64,000 bases of DNA. Origin: Chiridota heheva. Its lineage: Eukaryota > Echinodermata > Holothuroidea > Apodida > Chiridotidae. The DNA is taken from assembly GCA_020152595.1 (NCBI GenBank), contig JAIGNY010004241.1, positions 2,501 to 66,500 on the forward strand, in the 5' to 3' direction. Under the pieces are notes generated by a model. The model saw only the letters and a program-made list of their open reading frames with translations, was not told the DNA's origin and did no database searches. This document shows positions 23,851 through 35,232 of the stretch, piece after piece (position 1 is the stretch's first letter; each line of letters opens with the position of its first letter). Position numbers and translations under genes: made by a program.

Positions 23851-25105
23851 ATATTAATGCAACATGCAATAGAACGCCGTCAACAATTAGGGAGCAGGCT
23901 AGAGGAGGGGCCTTTGGGACGTATTTTAACTTGCGTCTTGGACAATTTTTAATTATATAGATGAACTTTGTTCATATTTGGGAATAAGCGCGGCAGAGTT
24001 AAATGGGAACAAGGTGCACAAGCAGACAGACAACTATCTTTACCTTTATATTTATCATTTTTCACTCCTTTTTTTCTCGGAGATCTCACAGAGAGAAGAG
24101 TTGCTAATGTTCACATAATTTTTACAATAAATGCACATATTATTATTCGTGGACATTTAAAGGGTGAACATTTGAAGGGTGATGAAGGGACAAGCTCAAT
24201 TTGGGGCAATGGTAATGGTAAACTTATAAGTTGTAAAAGATTTGAAGTCACATAAAAAAATTCTTTGTAAGTGACGGTGAAGTGAAACCATCCATTGAAA
24301 CATTGTGCTGACTGCACGGTAAACAAAAAGTTAAAGGTAAAGAAATGTATACATGGAATTCCTTAACAATAGGTCGCTGGCAATTATTGAATGAAAGAAA
24401 TCAGAGATAATAAATTCGACATTTTGACGTGATGGTTTCGACTTGACTGAATTTCGACACTAATTATCTCTGTCTTATGTCTCTACCTTAATTTACTGCA
24501 CATACGCCTGGCCCACACCCGTTTGAAAATGCCAGACATTCTTCTAACATATCCGACATAGCCTTAGACTAATTTCATACATATGTTCGAGGGCTGAAAT
24601 TGGATATGTTTGTTAATTTACAACATATTTCCTTTCATTTACCAAATGAGGTTAATTTCAGCGCTTATAACTCAAACAAATGCATGTTCATTTACTTACC
24701 TCTGACTATAGCCAGCACCCTCTTTTTAAGTATCCCCCATCTGTACCAAAAATTCGAGACCTCCGTTATTAGAAGCGTAACATCCCTCCCATTTTGCAAA
24801 AATACTCATTCTGGCCACAAATCCCCCTACCCGTCCCCACCCCTTAAAAATGAAATCGCCCAAAACCCTTTTTAAAGCCCAAACATTTCCACGCCAAATT
24901 TGATTTTCATATACCTGCCTTTCTTCGCGTCTATCTTGTACCCATTTTGTTTCATTTGTTTTGTCTGCGATTGTAGCCTAGCCATGCATTGCAAATACCA
25001 CCGTCATTCTGTGAAATACCCGATCCAACGTTGCAATTGCCATACATGGGTTATGCGGCTATTGGATATCACGATAGAACGTTCCAGCAATTTTCACCTT
25101 TTTTC
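23851..25105. other. Gene-free stretch
   Basis: Short open frames (for example 23968-24255, 24600-24875 and 24900-25211) have no recognisable domain and biased composition. Nothing supported. Confidence 0.5.
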
Positions 25106-25109
25106 ACGA

Positions 25110-25310
25110 TTATCAGTGAATTTTTGTGAAATTTTGGTGCTTGTGACTGTAGAAATGAATGGAATTTTACTTCCCAAAATTCTTCCTATAGGCCTACCTA
25201 TACCATTGTGACGTCTGTGACTGGCAAAATAAAAGTACCGGTATTTGAAAAAAAACATTTTCTTAGCTTGTATACGTACATCGTTGTGACAATTTTCCTA
25301 ATCGTTAGTA
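25110..25310 (+). repeat. Satellite unit of about 175 bp, left outlier
   Basis: Contains the ordered words GGTGCTTGTGACTGTAG, CCTATA, ATTGTGACGTCTGTGACTGG, GTATACGTACATCGTTGTG and ACAATTTTCCTAAT, the same order as in the arrays at 27915-28156 and 29054-29540. The LINE at 25440-27745 lies between this unit and the rest. Confidence 0.75.
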
Positions 25311-25439
25311 AGTTGATGTGGATTGCAAAATAGCAAAGACAACAAAGTGGCATAAATTGAGGGTGTATCACAGATTACGTTCAGATGTCACTTTAAATTA
25401 CCTATTTATACTCTAAAGTTATTTTTAAACATTTATGTG

Positions 25440-27745
25440 CTGAGAAAAAAAAGATTCTTTCTTTAAAGAGTGTAGTAGGAACCTCACTAAGTCACTTAAT
25501 GAACTTAAAGCTTCTTGGTATAATATTACAAAGTTACTTCCAAATAGCCATGTTAGTATTAAGATTCCGTCAACTGAGGAATTGGCTCATTATTTCAGTA
25601 AATTACTCTACTGCGAAGATGTTGAGAGTGAATTGAATACAGGTCTTTTTTAGTCAAATCCAGCATTAGTTGAACATACTGATTAACTGAACTTCAATAG
25701 TGCAATTACAATTGAGGAAGTTAATGAATGTTTGTCTAATTTAAAACAGAATAAATCGCCGGGATTTGATGGTATCCCAACCGAATCGTTTTAATACTCT
25801 ACCCACATCACATTACGAACAAATCTCGCAATAAATATTCGGTCTTCATACCCGCAGAATCAAGGATTTCTGCGGGTGCTTTTTTTAGACTCCAGCCCTA
25901 CGCAAGTAACTAATACCACCACGCCCATCATTGAATCTAAGCAATCATGAATTGATTGGGATTTGAAGGATGATCAAATCATGGGGTTGGTAGTATTTGC
26001 CTAGGTGTATCGTTTGCACACCAATAATGAAAGAAATGGACTGGAAATTTATAGCCTGAGCTATTCGTCATGAATGCATGATATGCTAGTCTTTATATAA
26101 GCTATTTAATCATATTTTTGACTCAAACGTATTTCCAAACGAATGGACAAAGGAAATTATAATCCCCATATACAAAGGGGTATAGTAAGTCAGTGACATT
26201 ATTACAGGGGAATAATTTTGCTTCATATCATCAGTAAACTGTTTGCCTCAATCTTAAATAGAAGACGCATGGATGGGTAGTAGCAATACCCTAGACGAGG
26301 GACAGTCAGATTTCCATGCTGGTTACGATACAGCTGACAACATTTTTATTCTACATGGTATCATACAAAAGGTTTTGTTGAAGAAAAGACACGCCCGTTA
26401 CTGCATGTTTGTAGACTTTAGTAAGGCTTTCGATTCCCTGAATAGAAACAAACTTTTTTACAGATTGTCTCAAATTGGCCTTAAGGGAAAATTATATCAT
26501 TCAATCCTTTCTATGTATAAATATTGTCAAGTTTGTGTGCGGCAAGGGAAACATGCATATATCTGATTTATCCTACTGCAACACAGGTGCGTTTTGAGCC
26601 CAACGCTTTTCGCACTTTATAAATGATCTTGCTGAGATGTTCAAAAATAATATAGATGGTGTACAATTTGGTTTCTGACAATGTCAGCGGATTGCAATGT
26701 TACATCTTTAAAAATGTCGAACTAGAGACTTTCTGTGAAAATACTGGTATGGAAGTTAATCTTGATAAAACCAAAATCGTTAAATGGGGGATGCTTAAGT
26801 AAAGCCGAAAAGTGGTTTTTCAAAGGTAACAAAATGAATTGCATTTCTTACTATAAGTATTTGGGCCTTACTTTCTCTTCACGGAATGTATGGACAAAGG
26901 CAACATATTCCTTAGCTGTACAGGGCGAGAAAATGTCTTACATAATTCAAAGTGCCTTACGTTGGTTGGGGGATACGCATTTCACTATACTACAAATTAT
27001 TTGACACCATGATTTTACCAGTTCTTACATATGGAAGCAAAATTTGGGAACATACTTTGTAGAATACTATTGAAAATGTATACAAGTACAATTTTTCAAG
27101 CGATATTTGGGGGCGAAGAGGTCAGCTCCTAGCTCTGCTATATCCTTAGTGATTGTGGCAGGCACTTAATGTTCGCCGAGTCAGTCTGTCAGTTATAAAG
27201 TGTATTAAATTTTGGATGAATCTTATTAGACTACCCACAAATAAATATGCAAGGAAATGTTATGATATGTTGTTAGAGCTTGACAAAAGGGGTAAAAGAA
27301 CGTGGGTGACAAAAGTCAAAATTATTTTATAAAGCAGTGGATTTGGGTATGCATGGATGTATCAAGAAATTGCAAATGAAACCAGTTTTCTTAGACCTTT
27401 AAATTAAGAATGAAGGACATTGATCTACAAAATTGGCACGGTAGGGTTCATTCTCACGCTATAAATTGGAAATGTATCTTTTAAATCCATGTTATGTGTT
27501 GTGCCTTATATTTTAAAGTTAATTGCTAATTTTCGTTTTTCGTGTCTCGAACTGTGTATTGACTTGGGTAGAAGGCAAAACATTCCAAGAGAAGAGAAAA
27601 TGTATTGTTTATGTGTAAATTATTGTGTGGAAAATGAAAACCACTTTTTAGCAATTTGCTATAGTTACAATGACTTAAGACAAAATTTTCTTCCTGACCT
27701 TGCTCACAACTGTTCGTTTTATAATTGTATCTCACATGTATAGAG
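25440..27745 (+). pseudogene. LINE (non-LTR retrotransposon) reverse transcriptase, decayed
   Basis: Coding remnants in changing frames. ITIEEVNECLSNLKQNKSPG with DGIP near 25710-25790 is the RT entry motif. After a foreign insert, LFNHIFDSNVFPNEW and a IIPIYKG segment follow at 26100. The catalytic segment YCMFVDFSKAFDSLNR is at 26400-26445 in an open frame (26273-26566), and YKYLGLTFSS is near 26850. A Cys/His cluster with ENENHFLAIC near 27630-27660 closes the protein. Many stops make it inactive. The clade is not assigned. Confidence 0.8.
25792..26075. mobile_element. Insert of unknown type inside the LINE, rich in hairpins
   Basis: LINE coding similarity stops near 25791 and resumes near 26085. 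The insert carries a perfect 10-bp stem (25850-25859 with 25868-25877, ACCCGCAGAA) followed by seven T, and a long imperfect inverted repeat between about 25900-25948 and 25953-26005 (CCTACGCAA / TTGCCTAGG outer words, AATACCACC / GGTAGTATT inner words). It could be a MITE or another small insertion. Exact ends and target duplication were not resolved. Confidence 0.45.
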
Positions 27746-27914
27746 ATGTAAGTTTGCTGATACTCTATCAGATTACATTAGACACGCAATGAACAGAAGA
27801 GAAGAGCTCATAGAACAGTAAAGTAAGAAGTTGATAATTGATGTATGTAACATTTGTTATATGCTCCACAATGTGAATTTGTATCATGGCCGGTGGCTAA
27901 TATCAAATTAATAA

Positions 27915-28156
27915 ATGAAAATCGTTCTGACAATTTCTCTAATGGAAATCATTGTGGCGTTTGTGACTGTGGAAGAAATGGAATTTTTGTCCCTGACATA
28001 TTCCCTATACCTTTATCATTGTGCGCTCGTGACTGCCAAAATAAAAGTATTTGACATACATACATCGTTGTGACAATTTTTCTAATGGAAATATTATTTT
28101 GGCGCTTGTGACTGTAGAAGAAATGTGAATTATGTCCCCAACATTTCCCCTTATCA
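27915..28156 (+). repeat. Satellite of about 175-bp unit, middle block
   Basis: One and a half units with the words CTAATGGAAAT, GTGGCG..TTGTGACTGT, GAAGAAATG, CATTGTG..GTGACTGCCAAAATAAAAGTATTTG and TACATCGTTGTGACAATTTT (28062). Interrupted on the right by the TIR element at 28157. Confidence 0.75.
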
Positions 28157-28569
28157 GTCCGGCTCGTACTCCCGATCGGGAGATCTCAAAGTTCGCTCGT
28201 TCGGGAGATTGGGACATGCGCAATACGAGTCTATTCAATAACAAAGCTTCTCCATAGTCTTTGGTGTAGTCGCTTTATGTGTATATTACACTGTTTTATT
28301 AAAATAAAATGATAATAAAAAAGGTTGATTTGACTCTTATCATTTTTATTACAATGTTAGTTAGAAATAATCACCAAACAAAACTTTGAAATGTTTTTTT
28401 CTTTTTTTCTTTAGAAAATCTTGTTAAAGCGCAACTGCACATAATAAGAAATCACTACTTATCTTCAAATTTCTTGAAAATTCTAAATTTTGTCAATTTT
28501 AAAATCGCACGGTGAAAAGTTCATTCATATGCCAATAGTTTATATCATAAAAAAACAATTAAACCCTTT

Positions 28570-28650
28570 TCAGTGGTTGAGGTCCCCGCGCTCCCTCGCA
28601 GTGGTTCAGGTCCGCGCTCCTTTGCAGTGGTGCAGGTTCCCGCGCTCGAA
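28570..28650 (+). repeat. GC-rich minisatellite, about 27-bp unit, three copies
   Basis: Three successive copies of a CAGTGGTT.AGGTCC.CGCGCTCC unit, GC-rich in an otherwise AT-rich element. Confidence 0.85.
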
Positions 28651-28699
28651 TTTTGTCTGATTCTTATATTATTCCTATACAAAATTTGTTGTCAACTAA

Positions 28700-28952
28700 T
28701 TGTGGTATAGCGGTTAGCATACCTGTCTACAAACCACGAGGCCCTGGGTTAAAGCCTGGGTTGGGTCAGACACGCCAGTGCACCACAACTGGTTATCAGA
28801 GGCCGTGGACATTGACTTGGTTCTCGATGTTATATCTGTCCGTACGTCGTACATGTGTTCTCGTCCGGGTCGTATTAAGCGTTTCGTGATAGCATTGTTA
28901 CTATCATAACCGAATACGCAGGCGACGACCACGTCATTGTAATTGTGTGTTC
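28700..28952 (+). mobile_element. tRNA-derived SINE, copy 4
   Basis: Plus-strand copy with tRNA-like head (TGTGGTATAGCGGTTAGC box A region; box B degenerated to GGTTAAAGCC), conserved body and TGTGTGTTCA end. No clear target duplication. It lies within the TIR element at 28157-29053, so it is younger than that element. Confidence 0.9.
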
Positions 28953-29053
28953 ACTCACATGAATTTGGATAAGTTTATTGTGGGATACTTCCGTAAAGTA
29001 TCTCGAGTCGGGAGACTAAAACTATTCTCCCAATCGCGGGTACGAACCGGACG

Positions 29054-29540
29054 GTTTATAATTGTGACGCCTGTGACTGGCAAAATATAAGTGTTTGAAG
29101 AAAGAAAGAAAAAAAGGTTTTTTTTTTTTTTAAACTTCTATACGTACATCGTTGTGACAATTTTTCTAATGGAAATATCATTGTCTGATTGTGGCGCTTG
29201 TGACTGTGGAAGAAATGGGATTTTGGTCCTTGACATTTTCCCTATACCTTTATTATTGTGACGCGTGTGACTGGCAAAATGGAAGTATTTGAGAAAAGTT
29301 TTTTTTGTTTAACTTGTATACGCCATCGTTGTGACAATTTCTCTAATGGAAATATCATTGTGGCGCTTGTCTGCTTGTGACTGGAAGAAATGGGATTTTT
29401 GTAACCGACATTTCCCCTATACCTTTAAAAAGTGTATTTTTACCTTGTATACGTACATCGTTGTGACAATTTCTCGAGTGGAAATATCATTGTGGTGCTT
29501 TTGATTATGTACATAAATGGTATTTTACCACCGATATCCT
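29054..29540 (+). repeat. Satellite of about 175-bp unit, right block
   Basis: Starts of the CATCGTTGTGACAATTT word fall near 29148, 29325 and 29457, giving one unit of about 177 bp and one shortened unit of about 132 bp. Same internal word order as the blocks at 25110 and 27915. Confidence 0.8.
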
Positions 29541-29869
29541 CTAATCATTTAGTCAGATAACATACGACTCGACTGTGTACCATATACATCGGCTGTACAC
29601 ATTACAGGTAGTATTGCAAATAGTGCAGGCATACCGAGTGAGAAGTTTATCTTAGGCCTACATAAGACAAGGATGCAGGGAAAAAAGTCATGGGTTTCTA
29701 TTAACAAACCGTAACGTTCTGATTTCAGTCGTGTGATTGGTATCATTGTAAGCGAGTTTGTATGTGTGATCCGCCACAAAAAAAAACACCTAAATGTGGC
29801 CTGGTCTAATTAAATCTTCGGACTATTACATTCTCGGACTATTGAACCTTCGGACTACCGGACGTTCAC

Positions 29870-30110
29870 CACGCTTTAGCAGTTGAGTTGAGAAGAGCAC
29901 GCGGCGATCTGATTCAGGTTTTTAAGTTTCCATCTGGTAGTGCTGCTTTGACCTGTTATTTATTGCATGTTCCAGCTAATCTCTATGTGACACATGGTAA
30001 CAATTTAAAGTTGATCAAAGAGTTCCTACGAATTGATATTTGGCGTTTTAGCTTTTTGCAAAGTCAATGAGTGTCATGGTTTGCCTAAGTGGGTGGTTAG
30101 CTGCAATTCT
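29870..30110 (+). pseudogene. LINE RT C-terminal fragment
   Basis: The segment LRRARGDLIQVFKF followed by a THGNNLKLIKEFLRIDIWRFSF segment matches the usual thumb/C-terminal pattern of many LINE reverse transcriptases (RRLRGDLI.V.K, then RGH..KL.K...R.D.R). It is frameshifted after 30065. A diverged relative is present on the minus strand at 45614-45955 and 58712-59030. Just upstream (29815-29870) three short CTTCGGACTATT-type repeats occur. Confidence 0.6.
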
Positions 30111-33100
30111 GTTCACTATATTTCAAAAGTCACGTTCTTTACTAGCTCCGGGCTTCTTTGATATTGTGTATTTTTCTTTTGTGGTGTTAGTGATGGTGTT
30201 AGTTTGGGCTTTTTATTTGTTTATGGGGTAACTAACCCTTCTTAGCCCTTCATCTTGTTATATTATGTTATCAAATAATTTTCCATTAATTTTAAGCCAT
30301 TTTGGGGCCATCAAAACAAGAAAACTTCGAGGAGTTTCTCCCTTAAGCGAGCCCACACCGTTAGTGCTGGTATTTACAAGGCAATTTTAGGGAATTTCCT
30401 TGCCCCCTCCCTGCTGTTCAAAATGAATTCGGGATGTTATCATCATCTTTCCCCCACTCCTCTCAATAATTCTAGGTCTCGCCCGCCCTGTATCTTTTAA
30501 ATTCTTTATATTCTCTGAAATTCACAGGAAAACTAAGCAAATAACTTGATATTTTTTTTAAAAGCAGGCTGGATATAGCATCGGTGTAATCGGGTTTCCA
30601 ATTTCACTATAATGTAGCGACTAACGAGATTCTCGAGATATTTCCAGATCTGGAATCTCAGCCTGATGGTTTTAAGCCTTCCTTCAAGATTCAGGTATCA
30701 CACATAAACAGTTTGTTGTAATTGTTGTAATCACCCAGTGGCATAAAAGAGACAAACGATGCCAGCCATATGCCCTATTAAAAAGTAAAAAACAGTACAC
30801 ATTTTTTGTCGGTTTCTTTTGAGATTGACAAAAGTGCCTGGGTAGACGTTGGATCCTTGAATGCTGGACTAAAAGTAATTGAAATCCGGTGCACCATTAG
30901 TGTTTGGCCCCTATCCGCATTCCGCATAGAAAGTTAGTGATTTAAAAAAAAAAAAAAATGACTTATTTCAGCCTCAGTGAAGCTGTAGGAAGGTAGGAGA
31001 GTTCCTTGCCTAAAGACACATCACAGTTGCTCGGCCGAGAATCGAATGTAGTACTTCTCGACGTTCTGAACACAGACTCCAGACCTCTGAGCCACTAATA
31101 TTCCTTTGTAAATGGTAAGACTTCTGTGCTACCTAGGCCTAATCGCCAGTTATTCGTTTGAATTGGACTTCAGACACCTGCAGACCTGCACTCCCTGCCT
31201 GCAGGAAATTGTCTGGTGAGATCAACATCTCACTCAGTATGCCCTACATGCTACACACTACTTGCAATACTGAGTGAGACAACTCAACACAAACTTCCAT
31301 TGGGATTTTCATTTCGACCTATCATACGACCAACACTTTTAGAAATTATGATAGCAAAACCATTAAAAATAGAACTGACGAGCTACCAATTTGATGACAA
31401 TTATATTGTAAACTTACTAAATACATTTTTATCTCCTAATATACAACAAAAAGGAATGAAATTGAATGATTTTCGGAGCTAATCGTTTACCTTGACAACT
31501 TTGTCCGTCTGACTCGCGACGGGCGTACAAAATTAACGCCACAGCTCAGACCAGATTACACTGGCGAGTGTTAGTTCTCAGATATTCGCACTTACAAACT
31601 TCTTCGAGAGACAACAAGTCACCGGGGCGAGAAAAATTTATATCACATATTACGATGGAGGAGCATGTTTGATATGCAATAAAATATCATTTAAACGAAA
31701 TAAAGAAAGGTGGCAAAACGGTAAAAAAATATTTGGGAAAAGAATTTAAGCCTATACAACTCAAAGAAAGTTTAGCTTATTGAATAATTGTTCTTCAGGC
31801 AATTATTGCATAGGCCCTATTTGTTTTAATGAATTTCATGTCCATGTCGTGATGCTCAATACATACGGTAAGTGTAGGAACGGGGAAGGCAGGGGAAGGG
31901 TGCCCCACACAAAAAATGAATAAAGTGCCCCTTTTGAAAACGAAAAGTTCACCTCAATTACTGTCAAAGGTGCAAGAATTTGTGGCGGAATTTGTGGATA
32001 CTTTTAAACAAATATTACAAAAGTGAATTTTCAAAATGAATACTGCTTGGGCTTAAAAATTATATCTACTGGGTAGGGGGAGGGGGGGTTCATTTATTTA
32101 AAAAAAATGAAATTAAGACAATGATTGTTTTGTCAATTAAATTGTAGACCTGTAACAAAATATTTCGTTCAAACAAAATTCATATATTTTGGCTCAGTAA
32201 TTGCCATACTCCTTACCTCGGACCAACTCAACCTCATGACGCATAACAACATGAAAAGTGGGCGGGATTTGCCTATCGAAAGTGGGGCAAAATCAAAAGT
32301 TTGGGGGGACAAATTCACGCTAAAATGAAAAATAAAAATCTAACGAAAGGTACAAATATGGGAACAGTGTGTGTGTGTGGAGGGGGGGGGGGGTGGTCTT
32401 CCTTTTGATTTTCCTCTCAAATCCAGCCTGTGTACATGAACAACGGTGACTGATATGGTTACTATTCGCGTTTACATTCATCATGTGGTATATGTTAAGT
32501 ATTGTTGTCAGATCTTGTTCATACTGTCAACATCCAAGCTTTGTTATTATCGGTACGCACGCTAGTTGTTTGATTTAATGGTGTTCGCCCGCGGATTCTT
32601 TTGACGCTTGAACGTTCGCAGTGTTTTCAATTAATTAGGTACAGACACTTCGATGCTTTGTACAGTAAACCTTTGCGGAGAAATAACAGTGAAATAATTT
32701 CTTATTTTGACCAATTTACAACAGCCATTGAGGTTTGAAACGTAGGTGCCCTTCAAGATTAAGTCTTTTTAAGTATGTTTATGCTAATTTTACATAGTAG
32801 GACGAATTTTTTAACAGTTAAAATTACAAAAGGCAACAGCCACAAATTCGTCGCGGAAAGGCTTACTTTGAGCCGTGCGTGTGCGTCAATATTCGATTAC
32901 GTTATTATGTTGAACAATGTAAACGTTTTCCACGTTATAATTTGCACAACGACCTCTGACTGTGTACAGCCGATACACATGGCTACAGTACACAGTCATA
33001 ACTCATATGTTATCCAACTAGAAGTTGTCATGCCAGCTGCAGTAGCCTGTAGGCTTAACGTTAGGCCGAAGTCATATAAGTTAGCTTAATCATAAATTAA

Positions 33101-34396
33101 GCTCGGAAAGAAGAAGTGGTGCATCTTATTGGACCTGTTGCTTTCTTAATTAGCTTCGTTACACTTTGATTGCTCTCTGTAGTCATACTATGCTAGTCGC
33201 TAGTTAGGGAATCCGCCGGAGTCAAAGTTCGAACTTCTTGACTCCGGTAAATTTTTGGGAAGTTGTAACGTTAGGCTACATTTAGGCCTGGGCTAGTTAT
33301 TAATTATATACATACCAGCACAGGTGTTCCTAGCGTTATACTACCTATACTTGGTAGGTCACCTCCTACTGCGACTTTCGAACCGTATATGAAAATTCCC
33401 TTTTTTGAAAATTGAAAAGAGTGGGTAGAATTGAAAATAGTGGGTAGAAAGATGACTAGCCCTATGGTGTGTCTAGCTTTTTTTTTTTTTTTTTTTTTTG
33501 TAGAGGAAGAGGGTGGGACTAATGCCTCGACATCACATCTTACTAAGACTTTCACCTCCCTATCTTGTTCCAAAATTGACTTCCAAGGTTTATTGGCCTA
33601 TTTCTGTGTTCCAAAATTTCAGGATTTGGGATTCAAAATTGAGGATAGATTGTTGGTGTAGCCTAGTAGTATGCCCTAGGCTTAGTAGTTTAATTTTAAT
33701 TCTAAAATATTTGGCTCGTCTGGCACATATCCTACTGAATCTTTGAAATTGTATTCCCAATTTACATGCATATTATAAATAAGAGCTTTGAATGATTACA
33801 ACTTGGTCTGGAATGATGCATTCATTGGATGCTGCCCAGGGTACATTTTGTGCACTAAGGTTGAAAATCTTCGGTGAGGAGTTGATTTCTTTTCAGCGTA
33901 GTGGTGTAGCAGAAGCTTTTCTTGGCGTACTGGCGTGAAAAAAAGGATAAACTCGTAACTAGAACAGTTGTCCTAATTTCTTTCCAAAACACTACATATT
34001 ACAAGAGTTATTTACCTAAAATACCAATAAATCTCGCAGAATGTACTATTAAAACTAAATAACTTTTGACACTCACACTTTTACACTGAAGTAACACAAT
34101 GTAAACTTATGTCGTACATATAAGTAACATGTACATATGACCCACAATGGTGCGCTTATACGCTTAAGGTTGCAGAGAGGATTCAGATACGCACTCAAAT
34201 ATGTCAATAATTCTTTTACGCAAGCGTCCTATCTTATTGGTTGGAAAAAATGCATGTGCGTGCTACATTTTGTCAAGACGCTTGCAGCAAATGTGTTGAA
34301 ACTTTATTTTTGAACGAAAAATGTGTCCCCTTTTAGGATAGATATTGAGTTATTATGATATTCACAATGTGTGAAACAAATTCAAGTTTCTGTGTG
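30111..34396. other. Gene-free stretch with a possible SINE relic and a small hairpin
   Basis: No exon recognised. About 30990-31105 resembles the complement of a worn tRNA-derived SINE head (AATCGAA and CCTCTGAGCCACTA words), with low certainty. A perfect 10-bp stem CCGGAGTCAA / TTGACTCCGG lies at 33216-33247 around an AGTTCGAACT palindrome. G-rich, (GT)n and poly-T tracts occur at 32370 and 33480. Confidence 0.5.
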
Positions 34397-34460
34397 CAGA
34401 TTTTCAGGTTAAAATAAGGAAGTCTTCATACCGAAAATCAAGTTGCCCAGAATTTCTCGG

Positions 34461-34711
34461 ATGGCCAGCCATCACTTATGGCAGCCATACTGACATGGCT
34501 GGCATCAGTCCGACAGTACTATGGGCCATGGGGAATAGTACTTGTAGCCTAGGTTGCTATTACTTATTAAACACATCCCTCAATACGAGTTGACTTTGGG
34601 ATTGCCGTATGGTTGGCATCAGTCCAACGGTACTACGGGGAGTACTACTTGTAGTACCCTCGGACTGATGCCAGTCGTGTTAGTAATGCTGCTGTTGGTG
34701 ATGGCTGGCCG
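34461..34711. repeat. Foldback sequence at the start of unit A
   Basis: Left arm about 34461-34525 (GGCCAGCCATCAC, GGCTGGCATCAGTCCGA) is inverted at about 34651-34711 (TCGGACTGATGCCAG, GGTGATGGCTGGCC). A further partial copy (GGCATCAGTCCAACGGTACT) lies between. Present also at the start of unit B. Confidence 0.8.
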
Positions 34712-34929
34712 TCTGAGGTACTACAAAATCCTACTGTACATCCTCCTGTACTGTTTTAAGTGAGGTGATGAAAGCATAGGAAAATCTCAGTTTTACAATC
34801 TTCATAAAAACAAAACCATTTTACTTTTTTTTTCACCCACATTGATTAGAAATGATCTTTGAAGCCCATCCGTGTCTTCAAAAACTGTTTTTATGGTGAT
34901 TTTAGTTACTCTTATGGAAGTATTTTGGA

Positions 34930-35232
34930 CTACCCACTCTTTCTCTCTTTCACTGCAGCACAGGGCACACCTAAGCAATGAACCAACCTGAATGCATAGT
35001 TACTATATCCTGCTATTAAACACAGAGACATTTCTCTGATCCTGCCTGATATCCAATCAAGAAAGGGAAAACAATCTGATCCTTTTATTTTGGGTGTGTC
35101 TTTCAAATTATCTGAAGTACGGCTAGTATTACTTAGTGCTGGGCACAATTTAGTATGTTCCGCGCACATTTTATTTCTCCGGGGCACAAATTCTCCCATC
35201 ATGAATGTTAAGCTGCATAGGAAAAAACTCAA
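34930..35232 (-). CDS. Unrecognised 100-codon frame kept in both duplicate units (A)
   Basis: Cys- and Ser-rich frame with ATG at 35232. Its counterpart in unit B (51175-51477) is also open and differs at only a few residues. Not recognised. The upstream end carries the FFLCSLTFM segment that comes from a repeated DNA module, so the frame is probably repeat-derived and non-coding. Confidence 0.2.
   Translation of the reverse strand: MSFFLCSLTFMMGEFVPRRNKMCAEHTKLCPALSNTSRTSDNLKDTPKIKGSDCFPFLDWISGRIREMSLCLIAGYSNYAFRLVHCLGVPCAAVKERKSG

Larger units (their letters stand above)
28157..29053. mobile_element. TIR-bearing non-autonomous DNA transposon inside the satellite
   Basis: The left end, GTCCGGCTCGTACTCCCGAT, and the reverse complement of the right end, GTCCGGTTCGTACCCGCGAT, form terminal inverted repeats, continued on each side by GGGAGA words. 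The flanks read TTATCA on the left and TTATAA on the right, a possible six-base target duplication, and joining the flanks restores the satellite word order. No transposase frame is present. It hosts a three-copy 27-bp minisatellite and SINE copy 4. Superfamily is not assigned. Confidence 0.65.

Noticed and set aside
25850..25886. Bacterial-type rho-independent terminator
   Set aside because: The form fits, but the surroundings are animal LINE and satellite sequence with no bacterial gene; treated as a hairpin within an insert.
30990..31105. Second tRNA-derived SINE family
   Set aside because: Only a few words fit (box-B-like complement and an end motif); too degraded for a firm call, mentioned only within the gene-free stretch.
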